Source: Microbacteriaceae bacterium (lineage in GTDB: Bacteria; Actinomycetota; Actinomycetes; Actinomycetales; Microbacteriaceae). From it: a DNA stretch of 8,631 nucleotides. Made by a program: the position numbers and the translations under genes. Below the pieces are notes generated by a model. That model ran no database searches and was not told where the DNA came from. It saw nothing but the letters and a program-made list of their open reading frames with translations. The stretch covers positions 14,461 to 23,091 of the forward strand of contig JAHEGA010000024.1 in assembly GCA_024639925.1 (NCBI GenBank), written 5' to 3'. This document shows positions 1-5,435 of this stretch, one piece after another; positions within the stretch are counted from its first letter, which is position 1; every line of letters begins with the position of its first letter.

Positions 1-359
1 CCCCCGGTCAGTTCTTCACCACGGCCTAGGCGCAAATACGCGCCCAAGTCGATGCTGACGGCCACTTCGGCCAGTGCCTGTGTGGAGACGATACTGGCGC
101 GTCGTTTCGCTAATTCCCCCTCCGAGAGGTCGGGGAAACGGTGATAGAGGGCTGCCGTGATGGTTTGGCCCAACACCGCATCGCCCAGAAACTCCAGACG
201 CTCATTGTCGAGGCCGCCCTGTTCGTACGCAAATGATGAATGCGTCAGCGCACGGGTGAGAACCTCCACAGAGACCTCAATACCCAGCGCACTCCACAGG
301 AGTGTGGGGTCGGGAAGCGGTGCGGGAGAAACCGAAGGGGTTTCCTCAAGCCGATCCAC
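1..359 (-). CDS. rnc: Ribonuclease III, N-terminal part (cut by window edge)
   Basis: RNase III is a Mg2+-dependent endonuclease that cuts double-stranded RNA, including rRNA precursors. Translating the minus strand from the GTG at 359-357 gives about 119 residues without a stop. They include THSSFAYE at 39-46, the family signature NERLEFLGDAVLG at 52-64 (its E56 and D60 fall on the conserved acidic positions of the active-site helix), AKRRASIVS at 84-92 and LGRGEELTGG at 111-120. The second half of the catalytic domain and the dsRNA-binding domain lie beyond base 1. The GTG start is one base after the rpmF stop codon. No other in-frame ATG precedes the conserved region, so I chose this start, but the ribosome-binding site is weak (AAGG inside the rpmF end), which suggests translational coupling to rpmF. 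Identity is clear; the exact start is less sure. Confidence 0.95.
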   Translation of the reverse strand, partial: MDRLEETPSVSPAPLPDPTLLWSALGIEVSVEVLTRALTHSSFAYEQGGLDNERLEFLGDAVLGQTITAALYHRFPDLSEGELAKRRASIVSTQALAEVAVSIDLGAYLRLGRGEELTG

Positions 360-360
360 G

Positions 361-564
361 TTAGACGTCGGCGACCTTACGGCCCTTGTACTCCATGAAC
401 AACGGCGTGCCGGCGCTGTCTTCCACAACCGACGCGCGGTGAGGCAGGCGGTAAACGGTCTTGCCACCTTCGGTGGTCTTGACGAGGCCGGGCAGTTCAG
501 CCTTCCACGCCGAACGACGGTGACGAGTGTTCGACCGGGACTTTTTCCGCTTGGGTACTGCCAT
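361..564 (-). CDS. rpmF: 50S ribosomal protein bL32
   Basis: This is a small basic protein of the large ribosomal subunit, 67 residues, within the normal bL32 range. It begins MAVPKRKKSRSNTRHRRSAW, the typical bL32 N-terminus. It contains no cysteine, so it belongs to the zinc-free form rather than the four-cysteine zinc-ribbon form. The ATG is preceded by a purine-rich stretch. It lies 23 bp after the YceD/DUF177 stop and 1 bp before the rnc start, in the widely conserved yceD-rpmF pair. In other bacteria this pair is co-transcribed and the YceD-family protein is linked to 23S rRNA maturation. No promoter-like box of the kind seen at neighbouring genes precedes it, so it is probably read from the upstream gene. 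Confidence 0.97.
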   Translation of the reverse strand: MAVPKRKKSRSNTRHRRSAWKAELPGLVKTTEGGKTVYRLPHRASVVEDSAGTPLFMEYKGRKVADV

Positions 565-577
565 GGTTCTCTTCTTT
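565..577 (-). promoter_or_regulatory. Purine-rich ribosome-binding site of rpmF
   Basis: On the minus strand the 13 bases before the rpmF ATG read AAAGAAGAGAACC, with the AGAAGAG part several bases upstream of the start. This is a normal if weak Shine-Dalgarno layout. It contrasts with the genes that begin with a TAnnnT box directly before the start codon, and supports reading rpmF as an internal gene of a longer transcript. Confidence 0.5.
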
Positions 578-587
578 CGCTTGCTGT

Positions 588-1124
588 TTAGGAGCTCTCG
601 GGCTTTTCGTCCTCGAGCAGTTTAGCCAGTTCCTGCCACCTCGGGTCGATGTCCTCTTCCGGAGCTTCACTCGCGGGAGAGTCTCGCTTTTCCCCTGTCT
701 TCGGGTCTAACCCAAAGCACTCAGGTGAACACGTTGGTTGGAAGGGAAGCTCAAGAACAACCGCATCCCTGATGACGCTCTCAAGTTCAAGGGCGTCGTG
801 ATCCACCGTGTAAGAATCTGGTTCGTCCTCAGAGTACGCGAAAAGCTCTTGAAAATCGACCCGGTGCTCAAAGGTGATCGGGTCCAAACACCGAACACAG
901 GACGCACTCGCGGTGGTGTGGACCTCAGCGGACACCAAAATTCCTTCGTGCAAACCCTCTAAGCGCAGCTCCACCCGCAGCGGGGAACCCTCTTCGACCA
1001 CGGCGATGGCACTGCCGTATTGCTCGGGGGCAGGAATCGACAGCGTTTTTTCCCGCATTTCTCCGGGTTGATGGAGGATGTCTTTGACACTCACCCGAAG
1101 CGGGGAATCCGGCGTCTTACTCAC
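588..1124 (-). CDS. YceD/DUF177 family protein (23S rRNA accumulation protein-like)
   Basis: The 178-residue protein matches the DUF177/YceD family, encoded directly upstream of rpmF in most bacteria and implicated in 23S rRNA accumulation or processing (plant and E. coli homologues). Visible family marks are CVRCLDPI at 76-83, a long acidic middle (90-115), and ELPFQPTCSPECFGLDP at 125-141, then a short IDPRWQELAKLLED tail near 159-172. Many homologues carry a second cysteine pair after this point (GLCPxCG). Here it reads GLDPKTGEK, so only CxxC at 76-79 and Cx3C at 132-136 remain. An in-frame TAG shortly upstream leaves the GTG at 1124 as the first possible start. It follows GGAAGG with no spacing and a TACACT box 6 bases upstream, fitting a leaderless message. 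The biochemical function of the family is not settled. Confidence 0.9.
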   Translation of the reverse strand: MSKTPDSPLRVSVKDILHQPGEMREKTLSIPAPEQYGSAIAVVEEGSPLRVELRLEGLHEGILVSAEVHTTASASCVRCLDPITFEHRVDFQELFAYSEDEPDSYTVDHDALELESVIRDAVVLELPFQPTCSPECFGLDPKTGEKRDSPASEAPEEDIDPRWQELAKLLEDEKPESS

Positions 1125-1130
1125 CCTTCC

Positions 1131-1136
1131 AGTGTA
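1131..1136 (-). promoter_or_regulatory. Putative -10 box (TACACT), leaderless start of the DUF177 gene
   Basis: On the minus strand TACACT is followed by six bases (GGAAGG) and then the GTG start codon. A -10 box at this distance would place the transcription start on or next to the first base of the start codon. GGAAGG touches the start codon, too close for a normal Shine-Dalgarno. No convincing -35 hexamer is visible. The same layout recurs at five other genes in the window, which raises confidence. Confidence 0.6.
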
Positions 1137-1140
1137 GGAG

Positions 1141-1164
1141 GGTGAGCCCTAGAGGATGCTCACC
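1141..1164. repeat. Inverted repeat GGTGAGC-N10-GCTCACC between coaD and the DUF177 gene
   Basis: Two perfect 7-base arms (1141-1147 and 1158-1164) flank 10 bases. The repeat fills the space between the coaD stop (TGA at 1167-1165) and the proposed -10 box of the DUF177 gene (1136-1131). As RNA it could form a 7-bp hairpin directly after coaD. As DNA it is a dyad of the size bound by dimeric repressors and lies just upstream of the promoter. There is no T-run after it on the minus strand, so a canonical intrinsic terminator is unlikely. The role is unknown. Confidence 0.5.
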
Positions 1165-1656
1165 TCAGGGAAGCTCTGTCTGCGCCAGATATGCCGCCAC
1201 GGCCGGGGGAACATACGGGGCGACATCGCCGCCGAGTGCTGCCACCTGGCGCACCAGGGAGCTCGACACATGCGCGTTTGCGGGGTCAGGCAGCAGGAAC
1301 ACTGTCTCAATGGATGCCAGGTTGCGGTTCACAATCGCCATCGGGGTTTCATAGGTGACATCGACTTGCGACCGAATGCCTTTGACCAGAACCGTCGCCC
1401 CCACATCGGTGCAGTAATCCACCAGCAAGCCCACGCTCCACGAGGTGACCACGATGCGACCGGGCACCTGCGCTTCTGCAATGGAGCGCTCCAGCAGCGT
1501 CACCCGCTGGGCAATCGGAAAAAGCGCTTCTTTGCCGGGGTTGTGCACCACCAACACGTGCACTTCGTCAAAGAGGCCTGCTGCCCGCTCGATCACATCA
1601 AGGTGACCCAGGGTCACAGGGTCAAAAGAACCGGGAACAACAGCAACAGTGCTCAT
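1165..1656 (-). CDS. coaD: Phosphopantetheine adenylyltransferase
   Basis: CoaD joins 4'-phosphopantetheine and ATP to give dephospho-CoA and pyrophosphate, the penultimate step of coenzyme A synthesis, in the cytosol. The 163-residue protein has the usual length. GSFDPVTLGH at 9-18 contains the nucleotidyltransferase TxGH motif, KGIRSQVDVTYE at 92-103 corresponds to the RGxR...DFxYE substrate/ATP region, and VSSSLVRQ at 130-137 is the ISSSxVR motif. The first arginine of RGxR is lysine here, which I associate with Microbacteriaceae CoaD from memory. The ATG at 1656 sits 12 residues ahead of the first core motif, as in other CoaDs. It is preceded by TAGGCT and six bases (TGGAGC), suggesting its own leaderless promoter although it lies 44 bp downstream of recG on the same strand. 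Confidence 0.97.
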   Translation of the reverse strand: MSTVAVVPGSFDPVTLGHLDVIERAAGLFDEVHVLVVHNPGKEALFPIAQRVTLLERSIAEAQVPGRIVVTSWSVGLLVDYCTDVGATVLVKGIRSQVDVTYETPMAIVNRNLASIETVFLLPDPANAHVSSSLVRQVAALGGDVAPYVPPAVAAYLAQTELP

Positions 1657-1662
1657 GCTCCA

Positions 1663-1668
1663 AGCCTA
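1663..1668 (-). promoter_or_regulatory. Putative -10 box (TAGGCT), leaderless start of coaD
   Basis: TAGGCT on the minus strand is followed by TGGAGC and then the coaD ATG, a 6-base gap. This fits transcription starting at the ATG itself. It lies in the 44-bp recG-coaD gap, so coaD may be transcribed independently of recG. No clear -35 element is seen. Confidence 0.5.
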
Positions 1669-1700
1669 AGACCCGTGTGTTTCTGGCGTGTGACGACGGG

Positions 1701-3854
1701 CTAGGTTTTCTCCAAATAGTCTTCAGAATCCTCATCCAGGTGGCGGGCGATCTCGAAGACTAGGGCCTTATGGCCCGCAAGTGTGGGGTCTGCGCTCACA
1801 ATCTCGTCCGCATAGCCCTTGGCCTTATCGATAATGTCCCCATCGCGGGTCACGCGCAGCAGTTTCAAGCGCGAACGCACCCCTGATTGGCGAACGCCCA
1901 AAACGTCTCCTTCGCTGCGCAGCTCGACGTCTTTGGCGGCGAGTTCAAAACCATCGAGCGTGCTGGCGACACTTTCCACACGCTCTCTCGCGAGTGTCCC
2001 CTGTTCAGCGTGGGTCACCAGCAGACAGGTTCCCGGGTGTTCCCCTCTGCCCACTCGTCCGCGAAGCTGGTGAAGTTGACTCATCCCGAATCGGTCGGCA
2101 TCCAGAATCACCATGATCGAGGCGTTGGGAACATCAATTCCGACTTCAATGACGGTGGTGGCGACCAACACATCACACTGGCCAGCTCCAAAGCGCGACA
2201 TCACCTCGTCCTTCTCATCGGTCGGCATCCGCCCGTGGAGGGCTTCCATGCGGGCGGACTGAAGCTCGGGCACCGCCTGCAACAGTGGCAAGGTTTCTTC
2301 CACAGTGGCCAGAGCCCGGGGCTCTGGCTCCTCTAAGGAGATCTCCTCCTCCTCCTCGTGCTCTTCTTCACGAACAGACGGTGAGATCGCCGGTGCCACC
2401 ACGAAGGCTTGACGGCCGTTTTCTACTTCCTCGGCAACCCGCTGCCACACCCTCGTCATCCACGAGGGATGATCCGCCAGCGCCACGACGTGGGAGGTAA
2501 TGGGGCTTCGCCCCTCGGGCATGGTGGCGATGGTGGAGACATCCAAATCACCGAACACTGTCATCGCCACCGTGCGAGGAATGGGTGTCGCGGTGAGGAC
2601 CAACAGGTGCGGGTGGCGCCCCTTTTGGCGCAGGGTTTCGCGCTGGTCGACGCCAAATCGGTGCTGTTCATCAATGACCACAAGACCTAGGTCAGCAAAA
2701 CTCACGGCATCCGAAAGAAGAGCGTGCGTCCCGATGATGAGGTGGGACGCACCAGAGGCTGCCGCCAAGAGGGCCTTCTTTTTGGCCGCAGCCGGCAGAG
2801 ATCCGGTCAGCAACACCGGGTTCAATCGAGCTGTCATATCGGGCCCTAAAGTCTTGACCAGAGAGCGGAAATGCTGGGTGGCTAACACTTCGGTGGGTGC
2901 CAAAAGCGCGGTTTGGCCACCTGTTTGGGCGACCGTGACCATGGCGCAGGCGGCCACCACGGTTTTCCCCGAACCCACCTCACCCTGAATCAACCGGGTC
3001 ATGGGGTGGGGACTGCTCATATCGTCGTGAATCTCGTTGATCACGCTGGTCTGATCGGCGGTGAGCTCAAACGGCAGTCCCGCGAGGAACGCGTTGGTGT
3101 CAGCGCCTGGTGTGCGCGCGACACTTTCGACATTTTTCTGCTCGGCTCGCCTCACCGCCAATGCCGTTTGTAACACCAGGGCTTCCTGGAAGCGCAGGGA
3201 ATCCCGGGCCTTCTGCCAGTGCCCCTGTTCTTTGGGGCGATGAATGTGCTCGAGAGACGATGACAGGGAAGCGAGGCCTTCGGTCTCACGAATGGCATCG
3301 GGAACCGGCTCCCCCGACACGTCCAGCACATCCAGGACCACGCCGATCGCCTTAGCAATCTGCCAACTCGCCAAGCTCGAGGTGCTCGGGTAGAGAGGAA
3401 TGGGCTTTTTCGCCCATTCCTCCTGAGCCTGTTCAGTGGGATCATCCTCAAAGAGCTCATAATCCGGGTGCGCCAACTGGCGTGCACCCCGGTAGAGGCC
3501 GACTTTTCCGGCAAAAATGCCGCGAGCGCCATCGCGAAGGTCTTTTTGTCGCCACGCCTGGTTGAAGAACGTGAGGGTCACCAACCCGGTGCCATCGGTT
3601 ATGGCCACCTCGAGGACGCTGCCACGCTTTTGGCGCATCGAGCGTGTCGAGACCGACACAATTTCGGCGACCAGAGTGGCGTGCTCGCCGGGGGGAATCT
3701 CGGCGATGGAGGTTAGCTCACCTCGCGTGGCATATCTCCGGGGATAGTGGCCCAACAGATCCGCGACCGTGGTGTAGCCAAAAGCTTTCTGGAAGGCTTT
3801 CTGGCTTCGATCCCCCACCACCGCGCCGAGGGGGCTGTCCAGGGTTACGCTCAC
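1701..3854 (-). CDS. recG: ATP-dependent DNA helicase RecG
   Basis: RecG is a monomeric superfamily 2 helicase that remodels stalled replication forks and Holliday junctions. The 717-residue protein is complete. An N-terminal wedge/OB region spans about 1-235 (HYPRRYATRG at 36-45, GRGARQ-like YRGARQLAHP at 121-130). Helicase motifs follow: Walker A GEVGSGKT at 291-298, LAPTEVLATQHF at 318-329, DEQHRFG at 395-401, TATPIPRT at 421-428, TTVIEVGIDVPNAS at 566-579 and QLRGRVGRGEHPGT at 596-609. The C-terminal TRG-like region is KDVELRSEGDVLGVRQSG at 641-658. Residues 494-512 form an unusually acidic insert (EEEHEEEEE core) in the second helicase domain. The GTG start follows GGAGGG directly with TAGCGT 6 bases further upstream. 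It diverges from rsmD across 61 bp and has coaD downstream. Confidence 0.98.
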   Translation of the reverse strand: MSVTLDSPLGAVVGDRSQKAFQKAFGYTTVADLLGHYPRRYATRGELTSIAEIPPGEHATLVAEIVSVSTRSMRQKRGSVLEVAITDGTGLVTLTFFNQAWRQKDLRDGARGIFAGKVGLYRGARQLAHPDYELFEDDPTEQAQEEWAKKPIPLYPSTSSLASWQIAKAIGVVLDVLDVSGEPVPDAIRETEGLASLSSSLEHIHRPKEQGHWQKARDSLRFQEALVLQTALAVRRAEQKNVESVARTPGADTNAFLAGLPFELTADQTSVINEIHDDMSSPHPMTRLIQGEVGSGKTVVAACAMVTVAQTGGQTALLAPTEVLATQHFRSLVKTLGPDMTARLNPVLLTGSLPAAAKKKALLAAASGASHLIIGTHALLSDAVSFADLGLVVIDEQHRFGVDQRETLRQKGRHPHLLVLTATPIPRTVAMTVFGDLDVSTIATMPEGRSPITSHVVALADHPSWMTRVWQRVAEEVENGRQAFVVAPAISPSVREEEHEEEEEISLEEPEPRALATVEETLPLLQAVPELQSARMEALHGRMPTDEKDEVMSRFGAGQCDVLVATTVIEVGIDVPNASIMVILDADRFGMSQLHQLRGRVGRGEHPGTCLLVTHAEQGTLARERVESVASTLDGFELAAKDVELRSEGDVLGVRQSGVRSRLKLLRVTRDGDIIDKAKGYADEIVSADPTLAGHKALVFEIARHLDEDSEDYLEKT
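2308..2357. repeat. Palindromes and CTC microsatellite inside the recG acidic insert
   Basis: Three repeat structures lie within 50 bp. Bases 2308-2328 form a perfect inverted repeat with 10-base arms around one central base (arm GCCAGAGCCC). Bases 2336-2347 are the 12-bp palindrome AGGAGATCTCCT. Bases 2343-2357 are five tandem CTC units. Read on the minus strand they encode the glutamate-rich segment and the EPEPRALA stretch after it, around RecG residues 500-517. Low constraint on this linker would allow slippage and hairpin-forming sequence to persist; whether the structure has any role is unknown. Confidence 0.6.
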
Positions 3855-3860
3855 CCCTCC

Positions 3861-3866
3861 ACGCTA
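3861..3866 (-). promoter_or_regulatory. Putative -10 box (TAGCGT), leaderless start of recG
   Basis: On the minus strand TAGCGT is followed by GGAGGG and the recG GTG, a 6-base gap. The 13-base core GCTAGCGTGGAGG is repeated exactly in front of thiL, a strong hint that it is a promoter-discriminator unit rather than chance. No good TTGACA-like -35 is seen at 16-18 bp. Confidence 0.6.
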
Positions 3867-3902
3867 GCGCCCGAGCCCCGCGAAAAAAGGGCAAACCCCC
3901 AG

Positions 3903-3908
3903 TACCGT
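3903..3908 (+). promoter_or_regulatory. Putative -10 box (TACCGT), leaderless start of rsmD
   Basis: TACCGT is followed by GGAGGTC (7 bases) and the ATG at 3916. The upstream in-frame GTG at 3907 overlaps this box and would therefore lie before the transcription start. The sequence upstream is a run of A followed by GGG and a C-run (about 3882-3900), without a recognisable -35. Confidence 0.55.
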
Positions 3909-3915
3909 GGAGGTC

Positions 3916-4497
3916 ATGACGCGCATCATCGCCGGAGCAGCCGGTTCTCTCCGGCTGGCGACGCCCTCGTCGGGCACGCGACCCACCTCCGACCGGGTCC
4001 GAGAAGCTGTTTTCTCCCGTCTGGAGGCGCGGGCTGACGTATCGGGCACGATTCTTGACCTGTATGCAGGATCGGGCGCACTCGGTCTCGAAGCAGCGTC
4101 TCGCGGTGCTGACACCGTGTTGCTGGTGGAAAAGAACACGGCAGCCCAGCGGGTCATCACCGCCAACATCGCGACAGTTCGTGAGGCCGCCCCCACAGCG
4201 AGAATGGTTCTCATCGCCAGCTCCGTTGAGACCTTTCTGGCAGGCCCGGTCACTCACACCATCGACGGTGTCTTCATCGACCCGCCCTACGAAGACGACG
4301 GTGTCGATGCAGTGTTGAGCGCACTTGTCCCCTGGCTTGCCGAGGACGCCTGGGTTGTGGTGGAGCGATCGACGCGCAGTAGCGAACCCCAGTGGCCTGA
4401 GGGCTTCGAACCGTGGCCAGATAAGACCTACGGGGAAACGGCAATCTACATCGCCGATTACGTGCTGAAAGGGTCCCAGCCGCCCAGCGATTCCTGA
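3916..4497 (+). CDS. rsmD: 16S rRNA (guanine(966)-N(2))-methyltransferase RsmD
   Basis: RsmD methylates N2 of G966 of 16S rRNA using S-adenosylmethionine, acting on the assembling small subunit. From the ATG at 3916 the protein has 193 residues, normal for the family, and begins MTRIIAGAAG, the conserved RsmD N-terminus. TRPTSDRVREAVFS is at 21-34, the SAM-binding LDLYAGSGALGLEA at 47-60, the catalytic DPPY at 122-125 and TYGETAIY at 171-178. A GTG nine bases upstream is in frame (adding MEV) but overlaps the proposed -10 box, so I prefer the ATG. The gene diverges from recG and its last 40 bp overlap the end of thiL on the other strand. In many actinobacteria rsmD runs in the same direction as recG and coaD; here it is inverted. 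Confidence 0.95.
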   Translation: MTRIIAGAAGSLRLATPSSGTRPTSDRVREAVFSRLEARADVSGTILDLYAGSGALGLEAASRGADTVLLVEKNTAAQRVITANIATVREAAPTARMVLIASSVETFLAGPVTHTIDGVFIDPPYEDDGVDAVLSALVPWLAEDAWVVVERSTRSSEPQWPEGFEPWPDKTYGETAIYIADYVLKGSQPPSDS

Positions 4498-5411
4498 AGG
4501 TCCCAGCCCTCCAACGCCACCGGGTGACCGGCGCTTAGCTCCAACACCTCCCCGATAACAACAAATCCCTCCGGGATGGGAACATCGCCCGGGAAACACG
4601 CCAACAAGCCGTGGTCTTCGCCGCCAAAGAGCGAGTGCTCGTTCCACGAGAGCGCAGAATTCAGCCGGATGCTGACGTTGCTGGCTTTCGCCAAACGCGT
4701 GGCATCCAACACCACACCATCGGACACGTCCATCATTGCGCTAGCACCCGCCATCGCTGCCACCGGCCCCAGCGCCAGTGGTGGCGTCGGGCGTAGATGG
4801 TGGATGACAGCGGGGTCCGCGAACACGGCATCATTCGCGGCAGATCTCAGCATCGTGAGGCCCTCATGGGACAGCCCGCGTTCTCCTGCGAGCACCAGAA
4901 GGTGCCCGGGCTGTGCGCCCGATCGTGTGACCGGCTCGCGACCCTCAAGATCGCCCAAAACGGTGACCGCGATGGTCCAGACGGGTGAGTGGGAGAGGTC
5001 TCCCCCCAGGACCCCCGCCTGGGGTGCCATGACAGCAATACCCTCAGCGAAGCCTTCGGCCAAGGCGACCAGGTCCCCCACGGGGGCCGAGCCCGGGGCT
5101 GCGACCGCAATCTCAAAACCGGTGGTGACCGCGCCCATGGCGGCGATATCGGCGGTGTTGCTGGCCACTGCTTTGTATCCCACATCGCGCATACTCGACC
5201 AGTCGGTGCGAAAATCGGGGCCCTCGATCATCATGTCGCAGCTGATGGCGACACGAGAATCTGCTGTTCTCAGCACGGCGGCGTCGTCACCCGGACCCAG
5301 GCTGGCCAGGGGGGCTTGCGGAAGGAGGGGCAGGATGCGCGCCAGCGCAACACCCTCGCCCGCTTCGGCCAGAGTGAGGGCATCGATTCGTGAGTCTTCA
5401 GCGCTCCCCAT
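4458..5411 (-). CDS. thiL: Thiamine-monophosphate kinase
   Basis: ThiL phosphorylates thiamine monophosphate with ATP to give thiamine diphosphate, the active cofactor. From the ATG at 5411 it has 317 residues, typical length. Family marks (numbered from that ATG) are GPGDDAAV at 39-46, KAVASNTADIAAMGA at 80-94, GVLGGDLS at 133-140, DVSDGVVLDATRLA at 228-241 and FGGEDHGLL at 262-270, where most homologues read GGEDYELL. The GTG at 5420 is in frame but its first two bases fall inside the proposed -10 box, so the ATG is favoured. No TPP riboswitch could fit, as the leader is essentially absent. The C-terminus holds a small GWD...GWD duplication in the stretch that overlaps rsmD. Divergent from the DUF3515 gene. 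Confidence 0.95.
   Translation of the reverse strand: MGSAEDSRIDALTLAEAGEGVALARILPLLPQAPLASLGPGDDAAVLRTADSRVAISCDMMIEGPDFRTDWSSMRDVGYKAVASNTADIAAMGAVTTGFEIAVAAPGSAPVGDLVALAEGFAEGIAVMAPQAGVLGGDLSHSPVWTIAVTVLGDLEGREPVTRSGAQPGHLLVLAGERGLSHEGLTMLRSAANDAVFADPAVIHHLRPTPPLALGPVAAMAGASAMMDVSDGVVLDATRLAKASNVSIRLNSALSWNEHSLFGGEDHGLLACFPGDVPIPEGFVVIGEVLELSAGHPVALEGWDLQESLGGWDPFST
4472..4508. repeat. Direct repeat GGTCCCAGCC at the rsmD/thiL convergent ends
   Basis: Exact 10-base copies lie at 4472-4481 and 4499-4508, 27 bp (nine codons) apart. In ThiL they give two GWD triplets near the C-terminus. The rsmD stop (4495-4497) lies between the copies. A past tandem duplication of 27 bp that later diverged would explain both the repeat and part of the gene overlap, but chance cannot be excluded. 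Confidence 0.5.
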
Positions 5412-5418
5412 ACCCTCC

Positions 5419-5424
5419 ACGCTA
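5419..5424 (-). promoter_or_regulatory. Putative -10 box (TAGCGT), leaderless start of thiL
   Basis: On the minus strand TAGCGT is followed by GGAGGGT (7 bases) and the ATG at 5411. The first two bases (TA) pair with the first two bases of the opposite-strand box TAGCCT, so the divergent thiL and DUF3515 promoters share the TA step at 5423-5424. Confidence 0.6.
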
Positions 5425-5428
5425 GCCT
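5423..5428 (+). promoter_or_regulatory. Putative -10 box (TAGCCT), leaderless start of the DUF3515 gene
   Basis: TAGCCT is followed by GGAAATT (7 bases) and the GTG at 5436. Together with TAGCGT on the other strand it forms a bidirectional promoter centred on the palindrome GCTAGC (5421-5426). With only 24 bp between the two start codons, each transcript would start at or next to its start codon. Confidence 0.55.
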
Positions 5429-5435
5429 GGAAATT

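Noticed and set aside
157..591. Open frame of 144 codons on the plus strand over rnc and rpmF
   Set aside because: It is antisense to two well-supported genes (RNase III signature and bL32), and its translation is low-complexity Ser/Arg/Gly with no recognisable domain.
1156..1704. Open frame of 182 codons on the plus strand over coaD
   Set aside because: It is fully antisense to CoaD. Its His/Cys-rich composition is what the reverse strand of a GC-rich gene gives; no family resemblance.
2337..2346. GGAGATCTCC in recG as a regulatory operator
   Set aside because: It is deep inside coding sequence, far from any promoter, and is explained by glutamate and leucine codons beside the CTC repeat.
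3882..3900. A-run followed by GGG and a C-run between recG and rsmD as a terminator or UP element
   Set aside because: It lies between divergent promoters, so no terminator is needed there. It has no stable stem and is too short to claim as an UP element.
3718..4647. Open frame of 309 codons on the minus strand across the recG start, rsmD and the end of thiL
   Set aside because: It overlaps three real genes and is Gly/Arg-rich without motifs. It also covers both the recG and rsmD promoter boxes.
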